A DNA stretch of 64,000 nucleotides from Flammeovirga sp. SJP92 (lineage in GTDB: Bacteria; Bacteroidota; Bacteroidia; Cytophagales; Flammeovirgaceae), in the NCBI RefSeq assembly GCF_001583495.1, contig NZ_LQAQ01000019.1:62001-126000 (forward strand), written 5' to 3'. The translations under genes were made by a program, and so were the position numbers. Every line of letters starts with the position of its first letter. The stretch's first letter is position 1. Below the pieces are notes generated by a model. It saw nothing but the letters and a program-made list of their open reading frames with translations, had not been told where the DNA came from and did no database searches. Of this stretch, positions 43,080 through 52,418 are shown one piece after another.

Positions 43080-45638
43080 ATGACAACTAAATTCAGAAAC
43101 CTGATTTTATCCTTATTATTTGTAATAACTCTACCAATTCAGCAATTAAACGCACAGCACATTAGTAGAAAAAATTTACATGCTTGGCCCGCCAGTTCAC
43201 CACCAAAAATCGATGGAGTGCTGGATGATCAACTATGGAAAGATCCTTTACAAATCAATAAGCTGACGGCCAGTACCAGAAATGTCATTTACTTTGAGGA
43301 CACACCAAGTAAATACGTTTCAGAAGGTTACTTTATCCAAAATTCACCGAATAACCTTCAAAAGTCATCTCAAAAAACCAAAGTGCAGGTGGCTTATGAT
43401 AATTATGCCATTTATATCAGTGCTCAACTGTATGATACTGCCCCCGATTCTATCCGAACCAATATGGGAGAAAGAGATTCTGGCGGTAATGGTGGCGACT
43501 TCTTTATCGTTTCTTTTGATACCTACAACACACAACAAGATACGTATGAATTTGTGGTCAGTGCATCAGGTGTGCAGAGTGATCGTATACAAGGTACTTC
43601 TGGATGGGATGGCAACTGGAATGAGATATGGAACAGTGCTGTGAAGGTCAATGAAGAAGGTTGGGCTGTGGAAATGGAAATTCCTTACAGGGCTTTGAGA
43701 ATGCCGAATGGAAAGGAGCAGATCTGGGGTTTGAACTTTGGTCGTGTGATTGCCCGTTCGGGTGAGACTTCTTACTGGAATGCGATTGATGCGAATAAAC
43801 AAGGATATGTGAATCAATTTGGTACCTTGAGAGGTATTTATGATGTAAACCCTCCACTTCGACTTTCGTTGACACCTTATATTAGTAATGTCTCCGCTGG
43901 TCAACAAGGCGGTCCTTATGCTCATACTTTTTCAGGTGGAGCTGATATTAAGGTCGGTTTGGGACAGAGTTTTACTTTGGATGTGAGTTTAATTCCTGAC
44001 TTTTCACAAGTACAGGCCGATAATCAGGTACTCAACCTTTCTGCTTATGAAGTGCAATTTGGAGAATTCAGAGATTTCTTCACCCAAGGCACGACAATCT
44101 TCAACCGATGGGATCAGTTTTATTCGAGAAGGATCGGGCAGAACCATAACAACCCAAGTGATAATATATTGAGAGAGCACGAAGCTTTTATTTATAAACC
44201 TACTGATGCTCCTATTCTAAATAACACAAAACTTACCGGTATTACTGAAAAAGGTCTTGGTGTGGGTATTCTGAATTCCATCACTAATGAAACGTATGCT
44301 ATTATAGAAGATAGCACTACGGGTGAAAGAAGAGAAGAATTAGCAGATCCTGTGACCAATTTTAATATTATCGCCCTTGAGCAGGCTCTACCCAACAACT
44401 CTAAAATTGGGTTTATGAATTCGAATGTCTATCGAGGCGAAGGATTCAAATCTTCCAATGTCACTTCAACCGATTTCAATTTCTTTGACCGCTCCAATAC
44501 TTATCAAGTGAGAGGTTTTGGAGCATTGAGTCAGGAGTTTTTTCCTTCCGAAGAAACTGAATCTGCACAAAAAGCCGGCTATACACAACTTGGCCATAGG
44601 ATTGATATAGGTGGTGGTAAAGTGAGTGGTAAATGGCGTTATTGGGCTTCTTCCAACATTGAATCAGATACGTATAACCCGAATGATATGGGCTATAATA
44701 GTGCGGTCAATAAGATTGGGTTTTATACTAATGCCTCTTACAATCAATTTGAAGCAGGCCCGTTATTTCAGCGTTATTGGCTGAGAGCAGGTTATGATGA
44801 AAATTGGTTGTATAACCCTCGAACTTTTACGAGTAGAAAGGTATGGGCAGACAGTTATTTTCAATTCAATAACTTCTGGAGTATGAATTTAGATAGTTAT
44901 ATCCATCCAGGTATTTCCTATGATTACTTTGGGCCAAGGGAACAAGGTTATTATTTTAAAGAATATATGTCGCATGGAGGTGGCTTTACTTTGAATTCTG
45001 ATAGTAGAAGTCTTTACACTGGTAGCTTAAGAGTCTCTTATTGGGCAAGACCTGAATTCTCTCAGCTGGATAATTTTATTTCTTATAATCAAACCTATCG
45101 TGCTACAGACCGCTTTGACTTGACACATTCCATTTCTTGGAATAATCAAAGAGATGAAAAAGGATATGTAACCACACTTCATGATGAAGACGGAGAGGTC
45201 GAAAGTGTTATTTATGGCAATAGAGATGTGAAAACGCTAGAAAACAACTTCACTTCCAAGTATTATTTCAATCCTAAAATGTCAATGAAACTTCGTTTAA
45301 GACATTATTGGAGAAGAGTAGATTATGATGAGTTTTTCGATTTATCTTCTACGGGTGACTTGCTCACAACAGATTACACTGACCTGAATGAAAAAGGTGA
45401 ACATACTCAAAATACCAATTACAATACTTTTGATATGGAGCTTTCTTACAGTTGGGAATTTCTCCCAGGAAGCTTCTTAACAGCAATGTGGAGAAATGAA
45501 TTAGCGTCATCTAATCATAATTCAGACATCAATTTTTCTAATAATATGAAGGAACTGTGGGAAGAACCTCAAATGAATACTGTTTCCATCCGATTAAGTT
45601 ATTTCTTGGATTATGGGCAGGTAAAGAGAATGTTTTAA
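43080..45638 (+). CDS. DUF5916 protein with CBM9-like N-terminal domain
   Basis: 852 residues, signal peptide 1-24 (ending NAQ). Residues ~35-245 form a carbohydrate-binding family 9-like beta-sandwich (PKIDGVLDDQLWKD, then VQVAYDNYAIYISAQLYD). The rest is the DUF5916 region, a predicted outer-membrane beta-barrel with PDFSQVQADNQVLNLSAYE near its start and a terminal aromatic-rich strand. Such proteins are common in Bacteroidota; role unknown, perhaps glycan or peptide handling at the outer membrane. It appears monocistronic. Confidence 0.88.
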   Translation: MTTKFRNLILSLLFVITLPIQQLNAQHISRKNLHAWPASSPPKIDGVLDDQLWKDPLQINKLTASTRNVIYFEDTPSKYVSEGYFIQNSPNNLQKSSQKTKVQVAYDNYAIYISAQLYDTAPDSIRTNMGERDSGGNGGDFFIVSFDTYNTQQDTYEFVVSASGVQSDRIQGTSGWDGNWNEIWNSAVKVNEEGWAVEMEIPYRALRMPNGKEQIWGLNFGRVIARSGETSYWNAIDANKQGYVNQFGTLRGIYDVNPPLRLSLTPYISNVSAGQQGGPYAHTFSGGADIKVGLGQSFTLDVSLIPDFSQVQADNQVLNLSAYEVQFGEFRDFFTQGTTIFNRWDQFYSRRIGQNHNNPSDNILREHEAFIYKPTDAPILNNTKLTGITEKGLGVGILNSITNETYAIIEDSTTGERREELADPVTNFNIIALEQALPNNSKIGFMNSNVYRGEGFKSSNVTSTDFNFFDRSNTYQVRGFGALSQEFFPSEETESAQKAGYTQLGHRIDIGGGKVSGKWRYWASSNIESDTYNPNDMGYNSAVNKIGFYTNASYNQFEAGPLFQRYWLRAGYDENWLYNPRTFTSRKVWADSYFQFNNFWSMNLDSYIHPGISYDYFGPREQGYYFKEYMSHGGGFTLNSDSRSLYTGSLRVSYWARPEFSQLDNFISYNQTYRATDRFDLTHSISWNNQRDEKGYVTTLHDEDGEVESVIYGNRDVKTLENNFTSKYYFNPKMSMKLRLRHYWRRVDYDEFFDLSSTGDLLTTDYTDLNEKGEHTQNTNYNTFDMELSYSWEFLPGSFLTAMWRNELASSNHNSDINFSNNMKELWEEPQMNTVSIRLSYFLDYGQVKRMF

Positions 45639-45642
45639 ACAC

Positions 45643-45681
45643 AATAAGCCACTTCACTTGTAGTAAGCGAAGTGGCTTATT
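45643..45681. terminator. Bidirectional hairpin between convergent genes
   Basis: AATAAGCCACTTC (45643-45655) is the exact complement of GAAGTGGCTTATT (45669-45681). It serves the DUF5916 gene and the NfuA-like gene. Confidence 0.8.
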
Positions 45682-45705
45682 CATGAAAAGAACAGTCAAA
45701 AAGTC

Positions 45706-45957
45706 CTAAGACTCTACTGTCATATTGATAGCCTCAACCTTTGTAACTTCAGGCACTGCATTAATTATAGCTTGTTCAATCCCTGCCTTCAATGTCATTG
45801 CAGACATAGGGCAATCACCACAAGCACCCAACAACTCCACTTTAGCTATACCATCCTCAGTAACTTCCACTACTTTGGCATTTCCACCATCCGCTTCCAA
45901 ATAAGGACGGATTGTTTCTAAGGCTTTTTCTACTTCATTAATTAATGTTTCACTCAT
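45706..45957 (-). CDS. NfuA/NifU C-terminal-type Fe-S scaffold protein
   Basis: 83 residues, a single NifU C-terminal domain. IRPYLEADGGNAKVVEV is the family entry and LLGACGDCPMS holds the C-x-x-C that bridges a 4Fe-4S cluster in a dimer. It acts in Fe-S cluster delivery in the cytosol. It lies 32 bases behind the Mrp gene, a common pairing of cluster-carrier proteins. Confidence 0.93.
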   Translation of the reverse strand: MSETLINEVEKALETIRPYLEADGGNAKVVEVTEDGIAKVELLGACGDCPMSAMTLKAGIEQAIINAVPEVTKVEAINMTVES

Positions 45958-45989
45958 ATATGTAATCCAATTAAGGCGTTTATATCAAA

Positions 45990-47093
45990 TTATTCCCAAG
46001 TCTTGATTTCAACTCGGTCTGTTTCAGGTAAATCTGCATTTCTGATGGCTACACTCCTTGCCAATGACTCTGCGATACTTACAAAAGCATCACCGGCAGG
46101 ATTTCCTTCTTCCATCACTACTGGCACTCCGTCATCACCACCTTCTCTTACGCTCTGTACCAATGGCACCTCACCTAAGAATGGTAACTCATATCTTCTA
46201 GCAAATGTTTTAGCTCCATCTTGCCCAAACAGATAATACTTATTCTCAGGCAATTCTGCAGGAGTAAAGTAAGCCATATTCTCAACTACTCCAAGGATTG
46301 GAACATTCACATCTTTAGAAGCAAACATTTTATATCCTCTCACAGCATCTGCTAAAGCTACTTTTTGTGGTGTTGATACAATCACCGCACCCGTTACTTT
46401 TGCAGTTTGTACTAATGATAAATGAATATCACCTGTACCTGGAGGTAAGTCTATCAATAAGTAGTCCAATTCGCCCCAATCTGTATCCATAAAGAACTGA
46501 CGAATAGCAGAACTTGCCATTGGTCCTCTCCAAACTACAGCGTTATCTGAAGGAGTTAAGAACCCGATCGATAATAACTTTACTCCGTATTTTTCGATAG
46601 GAATAATGACGTTTTTCTCTCCTCTCTGTACAACCCCCGGCTGTGCATTTTCACAGTTGAACATTGTTGGGATTGAAGGTCCATAAACATCAGCATCCAT
46701 CACACCTACTTTTGCACCAGACTCAGCAAGTGCTAAAGCAAGGTTTGCAGTCACTGTAGATTTACCTACACCACCCTTACCAGATGAAACTGCAATCACG
46801 TTTTTTACGCCCGGCAATACCGGTCCACGTTGTTGAAGAGAAGTCACTTCGGCCGTCATATTAACCGTAATTTCCAAATCTTCAGCAACATCTCTATGTA
46901 TAGCGTCTTCACAACGCTGTCTTATTAACTCTTTCAATGGACATGCTGGAGTAGTCAATACTACCGTAAAAGATACTTTATTACCTTCTACTTCCACATC
47001 CTTAATCATATTTAAAGAAACTAAATCCTTCTTTAAATCTGGCTCTTCTACAGTTGATAAAGCCTTTATAATATCATCTTGCGTATATGCCAT
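45990..47093 (-). CDS. mrp: Mrp/NBP35-family Fe-S cluster carrier ATPase
   Basis: 367 residues from the ATG at 47093 (MAYTQDDIIKALSTVEEPDL). The open frame runs further up to 47219, but that extension is low-complexity and crosses a TATTTTTG promoter box (47129-47136). Residues 1-~90 are a MIP18/DUF59 domain. The ATPase domain has the deviant Walker A SSGKGGVGKST, the Switch I region MDADVYGPSIP, and LIDLPPGTGD. It binds and transfers 4Fe-4S clusters. Co-transcribed with the NfuA-like gene. Confidence 0.95.
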   Translation of the reverse strand: MAYTQDDIIKALSTVEEPDLKKDLVSLNMIKDVEVEGNKVSFTVVLTTPACPLKELIRQRCEDAIHRDVAEDLEITVNMTAEVTSLQQRGPVLPGVKNVIAVSSGKGGVGKSTVTANLALALAESGAKVGVMDADVYGPSIPTMFNCENAQPGVVQRGEKNVIIPIEKYGVKLLSIGFLTPSDNAVVWRGPMASSAIRQFFMDTDWGELDYLLIDLPPGTGDIHLSLVQTAKVTGAVIVSTPQKVALADAVRGYKMFASKDVNVPILGVVENMAYFTPAELPENKYYLFGQDGAKTFARRYELPFLGEVPLVQSVREGGDDGVPVVMEEGNPAGDAFVSIAESLARSVAIRNADLPETDRVEIKTWE

Positions 47094-47128
47094 ACTTGTC
47101 TTTTCCTCGATTTGGATATTTGTTGGCA

Positions 47129-47136
47129 CAAAAATA
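47129..47136 (-). promoter_or_regulatory. -7 box of the mrp operon
   Basis: The minus strand reads TATTTTTG (TAnnTTTG), 35 bases upstream of the preferred ATG, which supports that start. Confidence 0.5.
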
Positions 47137-47273
47137 ATACAAAAGATGTTGTAAACCTTATTCTTATTTAGATTAATTATAAATATAATAGAATAAACAT
47201 TGGGAACTAAATTTTTCAAGATTAATATTCCTCAATAAATCATTTAATTATAAAAAATTAACTTATTTCAAGG

Positions 47274-49151
47274 CTATACTAAACTCTTTGAAGCTGAAAA
47301 ATATTGTGTTGGAGTTTTTAGTTTTTCTTTCTTAAATGCCCTGTTAAAGGCTGTTTTTGAGTTAAATCCAACATTATAGGCATGTCCTAAGTAAGTTAAC
47401 TCTTGTTGCTTATCATTATTAACTTCTTCTATAAATGCGTTAATTCTATACCCATTGATAAAATCATAAAAATTCTTTTGATAGCCATCATTTATCACCT
47501 TCGAGATGTCATGCGTACTGGTTTTGAGATGATGAGCAAGTTCCGGTAAAGTCAGTCTTGAATTGGTATATAATTTATGCTCATTCATTTCCTGAGCTAG
47601 TTTTTCTTTCAATTGAAGTTGCTCATCTGTAAGGCCTTGCTGTGCTTTTTCTTCCACCTCTACCTCTACAGTTGCTTCCACTATTTTTTTCAATTCCTCT
47701 TCCTCTGCCACTCTTAATATCTCTGGCTGATTCATTGCATAGTAACCCATAATGAATGAAATACATGCAATAATTAACCATAACGTATCCGTCAGCATGT
47801 TAATGATATCTTGAGGATCATAGTTGAAAATCATAGCGCCGGCTCCCACTATATACATCAAAAACCAAATGATCAGGCACGTGGCATAGACCAACATTAC
47901 ACCATTGAGGTAATTAATATTACGTTCCTCTGAAAGGATATTCATGCTATGCTGATGTTGATAATTTAAGAACAACTTACATTTCCACCAATAATAGGCA
48001 CTGAAAGCCAATCCTACTCCACCAACTATGTTGAAAAATAAGCTGTAATGCAGGTTTAAAACCCCATGTTCAAACTCATCATTAGACAGGGCAAACATTG
48101 GCAAGTAACACAACACTTGAATGCCAAATGGAATCAATCGAAAAAATATTTCTTTTGATTTTGATTCAGACTCTGTGAGTTGCTTAATGTAAATAAAAAA
48201 CAAAGGTCCATAAATCAATAATATCATCTCTGGAATGAGATAGATCTTTGGAAAGAGCTGAAAAATATCTCTGTAGTACATTGCCACTCTTGACATTAGA
48301 GCAATGGATGTAAATAAAATCAATACCGCTAAAACCACATTGGCTCTTCTATTATTTTCTTGAATACCAAAAATAGAGAAAATCAGAAGTAACCCCTGAA
48401 AGGCTCCTAACAGTAATAAAAACATATACGGAGTAGTGGTGCTCCCAGACAAATCTTCCCAAGAACTTATTTTTATTGTTTTCTTCCAACCGTCTTTTTC
48501 TACATCATATACACGGTTAGGAATTGCTCTACCGTTATCTCTTCCCTCTACTGATCCCCATGAACCTCTGGTTATTTTATATTCAAACTTTTTCAAGTCT
48601 TTCGGCAAAGTCAAATAATAAAATCCATCCGCATGTTTGACCATTTTACTTTCCAAATCCAACGGTTTCCAATTATTAAAATCGCCCACCACAAAGAGAC
48701 TCGCATCATAAGGTGTTTCTTTTGGCAACTCTGTGACGATCAACTGAATTCTCTGATCCATTTCATCTGCTAAATCTTGCCAAGAGTAGATTTGAACTTC
48801 TATCAATGAAGGACTTTCGGGATCATAATAACGATTTCCTTTGAGGTTACCATTTTCGTTGGCTTCCACAGTGGCCCAAGACCCTCTTGTAAATTTATAC
48901 TGAAAAGGCTCCTTAATTTTTGGAATTTTGAGGTAATAATACCCGTCATGACTTCTTTTTAACCGAAACCGCTCGTCATTGGGTGACCATTCATTCAATG
49001 ATGATGCTAAATAAATTTCAGAGGAGTCAGGTGTGAACTCAGGAAGGTAAATGACTTTAAAAACCATTTCTCCATTTTCCGAATTGGAGTATCCTGAAAA
49101 ATTCAAAAAAGTCAGAAAAAAGTAAAATAGTAGTAGTGTTTTGTAATTCAT
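47274..49151 (-). CDS. Membrane-bound AraC-type regulator with two glycan-binding-like domains
   Basis: 625 residues. After a signal peptide (1-22) come two related beta-sandwich domains (~28-125 and ~130-225). Each has the pattern S-L/D-F-N-x-W-x-P, then G-Y/F-Y-Y-L-K/T-x-P-K, then F-x-Y-K-F/I-T-R-G-S-W and E-x-x-x-N-G, resembling CBM20/CBM48-type or AMPK-like E-set folds. About eight membrane helices follow (~240-480). The cytoplasmic C-terminus is an AraC HTH pair (LTLPELAHHLKTSTHDISKV, LTYLGHAYNVGFNSKTAFNRAF, KTPTQYF). It could sense a sugar or other ligand outside and act on DNA directly (inference). Confidence 0.85.
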   Translation of the reverse strand: MNYKTLLLFYFFLTFLNFSGYSNSENGEMVFKVIYLPEFTPDSSEIYLASSLNEWSPNDERFRLKRSHDGYYYLKIPKIKEPFQYKFTRGSWATVEANENGNLKGNRYYDPESPSLIEVQIYSWQDLADEMDQRIQLIVTELPKETPYDASLFVVGDFNNWKPLDLESKMVKHADGFYYLTLPKDLKKFEYKITRGSWGSVEGRDNGRAIPNRVYDVEKDGWKKTIKISSWEDLSGSTTTPYMFLLLLGAFQGLLLIFSIFGIQENNRRANVVLAVLILFTSIALMSRVAMYYRDIFQLFPKIYLIPEMILLIYGPLFFIYIKQLTESESKSKEIFFRLIPFGIQVLCYLPMFALSNDEFEHGVLNLHYSLFFNIVGGVGLAFSAYYWWKCKLFLNYQHQHSMNILSEERNINYLNGVMLVYATCLIIWFLMYIVGAGAMIFNYDPQDIINMLTDTLWLIIACISFIMGYYAMNQPEILRVAEEEELKKIVEATVEVEVEEKAQQGLTDEQLQLKEKLAQEMNEHKLYTNSRLTLPELAHHLKTSTHDISKVINDGYQKNFYDFINGYRINAFIEEVNNDKQQELTYLGHAYNVGFNSKTAFNRAFKKEKLKTPTQYFSASKSLV

Positions 49152-49385
49152 CCTATTTCATGCTAGTCGATGGTATTGAAAACTTATTTAAGTCTAATCA
49201 ATTAACGCGGTTAGATAATTATTGAGTGGTTTTAAAATACTCTCATTTTTAAAACAACTTGAAATTAAAAATAACCCATGAAAGATTACATTTTTTCTTC
49301 AATTAATTTCAACATTACATGACTTTCTATTCAGAATTGTAGATTATCCCCTATCAAAACTAAATTTCTTACCTCCTACCATTAT
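49152..49385. other. Spacer without recognisable feature
   Basis: AT-rich sequence between the eda pseudogene and the membrane-bound AraC gene. No terminator, palindrome or -7 match was found; the promoter of the AraC-type gene should lie here. Confidence 0.5.
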
Positions 49386-49740
49386 TTATTGTTGGATATC
49401 TCTAAAGTCATTAATGGCTTGTGCTGTCTAAGTTTTTATTTCATTATAATCGATATTGTTTCTATCATCTTTTACCATCAAATTGGAACTAATTCCTACG
49501 AAATATACTCCTGCATTGAATCATGAAGCAAGATTTCCCTTCTCTATCTCTTCCCTTCCTGGTGACATAATACTCGATCACAGACATGGTTTACCAAACC
49601 TGATTCTCTAACTTGTGCTACAGGAAATACTTTGACTAATTCCACTTTCAACTCTTCAGCTTGTCCTATTTCTGAGACTGGATCACACCCCAGACTTACA
49701 GCTACTTTTCTTCCATTACAAATCTTTATTAGCTCCTCAT
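49386..49740 (-). pseudogene. eda: KDPG aldolase (eda) remnant, C-terminal half
   Basis: Reading the minus strand from the end of uxaC gives CNGRKVAVSLGCDP, VSEIGQAEELKVELVKVFP and VAQV. After a frameshift near 49546-49575 it gives SPGREEIEKGNLAS-stop-F, NAGVYFVGISSNLMVK, DDRNNIDYNEIKT-stop, TAQAINDFRDIQQ. This order matches the second half of bifunctional 4-hydroxy-2-oxoglutarate/KDPG aldolases (VSEIGxAxELGxExVKxFP, then ENLxxWFxAGVxxVGxGSNL). Stops lie at 49521-49523 (TGA in place of a Trp codon) and 49428-49430 (TAG). The N-terminal half is gone. Eda would cleave KDPG to pyruvate and glyceraldehyde 3-phosphate, the last step of this pathway. Confidence 0.85.
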
Positions 49741-51161
49741 GTACTAGTACTAAGCTCTAAATCAGAGAATGCATATTCTTTGATATTGTTATAGCAAATA
49801 TCTTGTACTAATCCACCTACCCATTTCATATCATTTGGAATCAGTCCTTTTTCAATATCATTTCCTAATAAGTTACACAGTGTTCTTCTGAAATATTCGT
49901 GTCTTGGAAAAGATAAAAAGCTTCTGGAATCGGTGAGCATCCCCACAAATCGGCTTAATAGACCAATATTGGACAGGGTGTTGATTTGCCATTCCATGGC
50001 TTCTTTTTGATCTAAGAACCACCAACCTGAACCCAATTGAATTTTACCTGGAGTGATGCCGTCCTGGAAGTTTCCAACCAACGTACCCATGGGATAATTA
50101 TCCGCGGGATTGAGATTGTAAATGATAGTTTTAGGCAATTGACCTTTCAAGTCCATATCACTTAAAATCTTTGAAAGTGGAATAACATGGTTGACATCTG
50201 AAATAGAATCAAAACCGGTGTCTGGACCTAAGTTTTTAAACTGTCTTTCAGAATTATTTCTTAAAGCACCAACGTGTAACTGCATCGCCCAACCTAAATG
50301 GTGGTACTCTTTCCCCATCTCAATCAAAAGGTGCTTCTTATAAGCATTTTGTTCTGCTTTAGTCAATATTTCACCTTTTAACGCTCTTTTAAAAATACCT
50401 TCTACTTCTTCAATTTCAGCATCTCCTACAGGTACTTCTGATAGACTATGATCTGACATTTTACATCCCACAGTATCGAAATAAGCCATTCTTTCTTTCA
50501 GCACTTCCAATAAAATCTCATAGGAAGTAATTTCTTTATTGGCCACTTCTGCCAGGAGACTTACATAGTTTAAAAAATCTTGTCCTTTGTCGATCCCCAA
50601 TATATTATCAGGTCTCCAAGTCGGGCAAACCATCGTTGCCTTATTCTCTCTATTATTTTTTTGATGATCTTCTAATGTGTCTGTTGGATCATCTGTAGTC
50701 CCTACTAGCTTTACATTTTTTTGAGCTAACAAATTTCTACAACTGTTTTCTTCAAGCTGTAATAGTTGTGATGTTTGCTCATAAATCTCTTCTGCTGAAG
50801 AAGGAGATAATAAAGTATTGATATTGAAATAAGTCGATAACTCTAAATGTGTCCAGTGAAATAATGGATTTCTTAAAGTATGAGGGACCGTCGCCGCCCA
50901 TTTCAAAAACTTTTCTTTTTCTGACTTATTTCCTGTAATGTAATCTTCGCTGACACCATTCGCCCTCATCGCTCTCCACTTGTAGTGATCTCCTTCCAGC
51001 CATGCTTGCGTGATATTCTGATATTGTCTATCATCCGCAATATCTTTTGTAGAGAGATGATTATGGTAGTCTATGATAGGCATATCCTTCGCATAATCGT
51101 GGAAAAGTTGTTTAGCGTATTGATTATCGAGAATAAAATCCTCGTGTATAAATGGTTTCAT
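49737..51161 (-). CDS. uxaC: Glucuronate/galacturonate isomerase
   Basis: 474 residues, full length. Converts D-glucuronate to D-fructuronate and D-galacturonate to D-tagaturonate. Recognisable by PIIDYHNHLSTKDIADD (metal-binding H-x-H), HLELSTYFNI, LVGTTDDPTDTLEDH, KMSDHSLSE, MQLHVGALRNNSERQF, GWWFLDQKEAMEWQINTLSN, and the ending DICYNNIKEYAF. The last residues (SDLELSTST) look like an added tail where the gene runs into the eda remnant. The preceding LacI gene ends 237 bases upstream, so it may have its own promoter. Confidence 0.95.
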   Translation of the reverse strand: MKPFIHEDFILDNQYAKQLFHDYAKDMPIIDYHNHLSTKDIADDRQYQNITQAWLEGDHYKWRAMRANGVSEDYITGNKSEKEKFLKWAATVPHTLRNPLFHWTHLELSTYFNINTLLSPSSAEEIYEQTSQLLQLEENSCRNLLAQKNVKLVGTTDDPTDTLEDHQKNNRENKATMVCPTWRPDNILGIDKGQDFLNYVSLLAEVANKEITSYEILLEVLKERMAYFDTVGCKMSDHSLSEVPVGDAEIEEVEGIFKRALKGEILTKAEQNAYKKHLLIEMGKEYHHLGWAMQLHVGALRNNSERQFKNLGPDTGFDSISDVNHVIPLSKILSDMDLKGQLPKTIIYNLNPADNYPMGTLVGNFQDGITPGKIQLGSGWWFLDQKEAMEWQINTLSNIGLLSRFVGMLTDSRSFLSFPRHEYFRRTLCNLLGNDIEKGLIPNDMKWVGGLVQDICYNNIKEYAFSDLELSTST

Positions 51162-51361
51162 GTTAGTATTTTATAATACGACACGAACATTTTTTTGAGT
51201 GAAGAATTAAGAATGAAGAAAGTGGATCGTGTTGTGGTTCGGAAGTTGTATTGCCAAGTCTGTACGAACCACCTTAACTCTTAACTCAAAAAAAGATCAG
51301 TATCTGAAAATAGAATACACCGCACAACACCATTGTGTAAGTACGCTCTTTGCTTCATCAC

Positions 51362-51387
51362 CAGCCCACGACTTAAGTCGTGGGCTG
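51362..51387. repeat. Perfect 26-base palindrome
   Basis: CAGCCCACGACTT followed directly by its reverse complement AAGTCGTGGGCTG, no loop. It lies 12 bases past the LacI stop, so it may terminate transcription or be a dispersed palindromic repeat. Confidence 0.7.
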
Positions 51388-51398
51388 ATGATGAAGAT

Positions 51399-52418
51399 TT
51401 AGCTATTCTCCTTTGTCACTAATGATGGAGGCAATAGTGTTTCTATTTTCTTATGTTGTTTACTTTTTAATATTTTGTAGAGATTTTCCAGTACTTCTCT
51501 TCCCTGCCTTACAGAGTCTTGAGTGATTAGAAAATCGATTTTCTCTGATTTCAAAAGTGCTTTATTTTCTTCCAATAAATCATGACCTATAAAAACAGTG
51601 TCTTGATCATCAAAATGCTGTACTTCTTTGATCAGAGCATAGGATTCCGCTACTCTGGAATTTGTAACATAGATTGCCTTTGGTTTTGCCTTACCTTCAA
51701 AAATAGAAGATGCCTTTTCGTCTTTTAGTGGAAGGTCAATAATCACAATATTGGATCTATCCTGTCCTCTTTTTGTAAGGAAGTTCACCACTGCTCTTTC
51801 TCTTTGGAAAGAGATCGGCAAACGTTCATCATGGTAAGGGTTCACCACCCAAATATCCTCTTTTTCTCTGGTAGAAATCTCAATTAATCTTCCTACCAAT
51901 GCACCACATGCTTCGATGTTCTGACCAATAAAATAATCAGGCGCAATCTCCGTAATATTTGAATTGATAAAAGCCAGTTTCATTTCTTCCTGCTCCGCTT
52001 TTCGAATCAACTCAAAAGTGGCCTCTTTATATTTGGGGTGGACAATCATCCCCTCCAGCTTCTCATTCAATAGCAGATGACCCTTTTCTAAATAGTCTGT
52101 TTCACTGTTGTAATCAAAAAGTTGAAGGTGGATGGATAAGCCTGTATCGTTCAAAAGATCAGCAGCTTGTACTATACCTTCCAATGGTTTTTCCCAGTAC
52201 GAATTGGTTTTCGGATCAGGGAGTAAAACACCAATGGCCATTTTCCTATCAAGGGTTTTAGGAACGGCGTAGCCTAACTCGGCGGCGATTTTCATAATAA
52301 CGTCCTTTGTTTTCTGTGCCACTCTTCCTCTGTCATGAAGCGCACGGTCCACGGTACCTACTGAAACACCTGCCTTTTCTGCGATCTCTTGAATTCTTAT
52401 AGACTTTCTTCTATGCAC
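51399..52418 (-). CDS. LacI-family regulator 1
   Basis: 339 residues. [23 protein letters not shown], hinge, then a periplasmic-binding-protein-like effector domain ([20 protein letters not shown]). It begins with GTG at 52418 inside the end of uxuA (22-base overlap); no ATG is available before the HTH, so the GTG is well supported. Translational coupling to uxuA is likely. It probably responds to a uronate pathway intermediate and may bind the ATGATGTA-T-TACATCAT site ahead of this operon (inference). Confidence 0.92.
   Translation of the reverse strand: MHRRKSIRIQEIAEKAGVSVGTVDRALHDRGRVAQKTKDVIMKIAAELGYAVPKTLDRKMAIGVLLPDPKTNSYWEKPLEGIVQAADLLNDTGLSIHLQLFDYNSETDYLEKGHLLLNEKLEGMIVHPKYKEATFELIRKAEQEEMKLAFINSNITEIAPDYFIGQNIEACGALVGRLIEISTREKEDIWVVNPYHDERLPISFQRERAVVNFLTKRGQDRSNIVIIDLPLKDEKASSIFEGKAKPKAIYVTNSRVAESYALIKEVQHFDDQDTVFIGHDLLEENKALLKSEKIDFLITQDSVRQGREVLENLYKILKSKQHKKIETLLPPSLVTKENS

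Noticed and set aside
47094-47219. N-terminal extension of Mrp
   Set aside because: Low-complexity residues overlapping a TAnnTTTG promoter box; family members start at the DUF59 domain.
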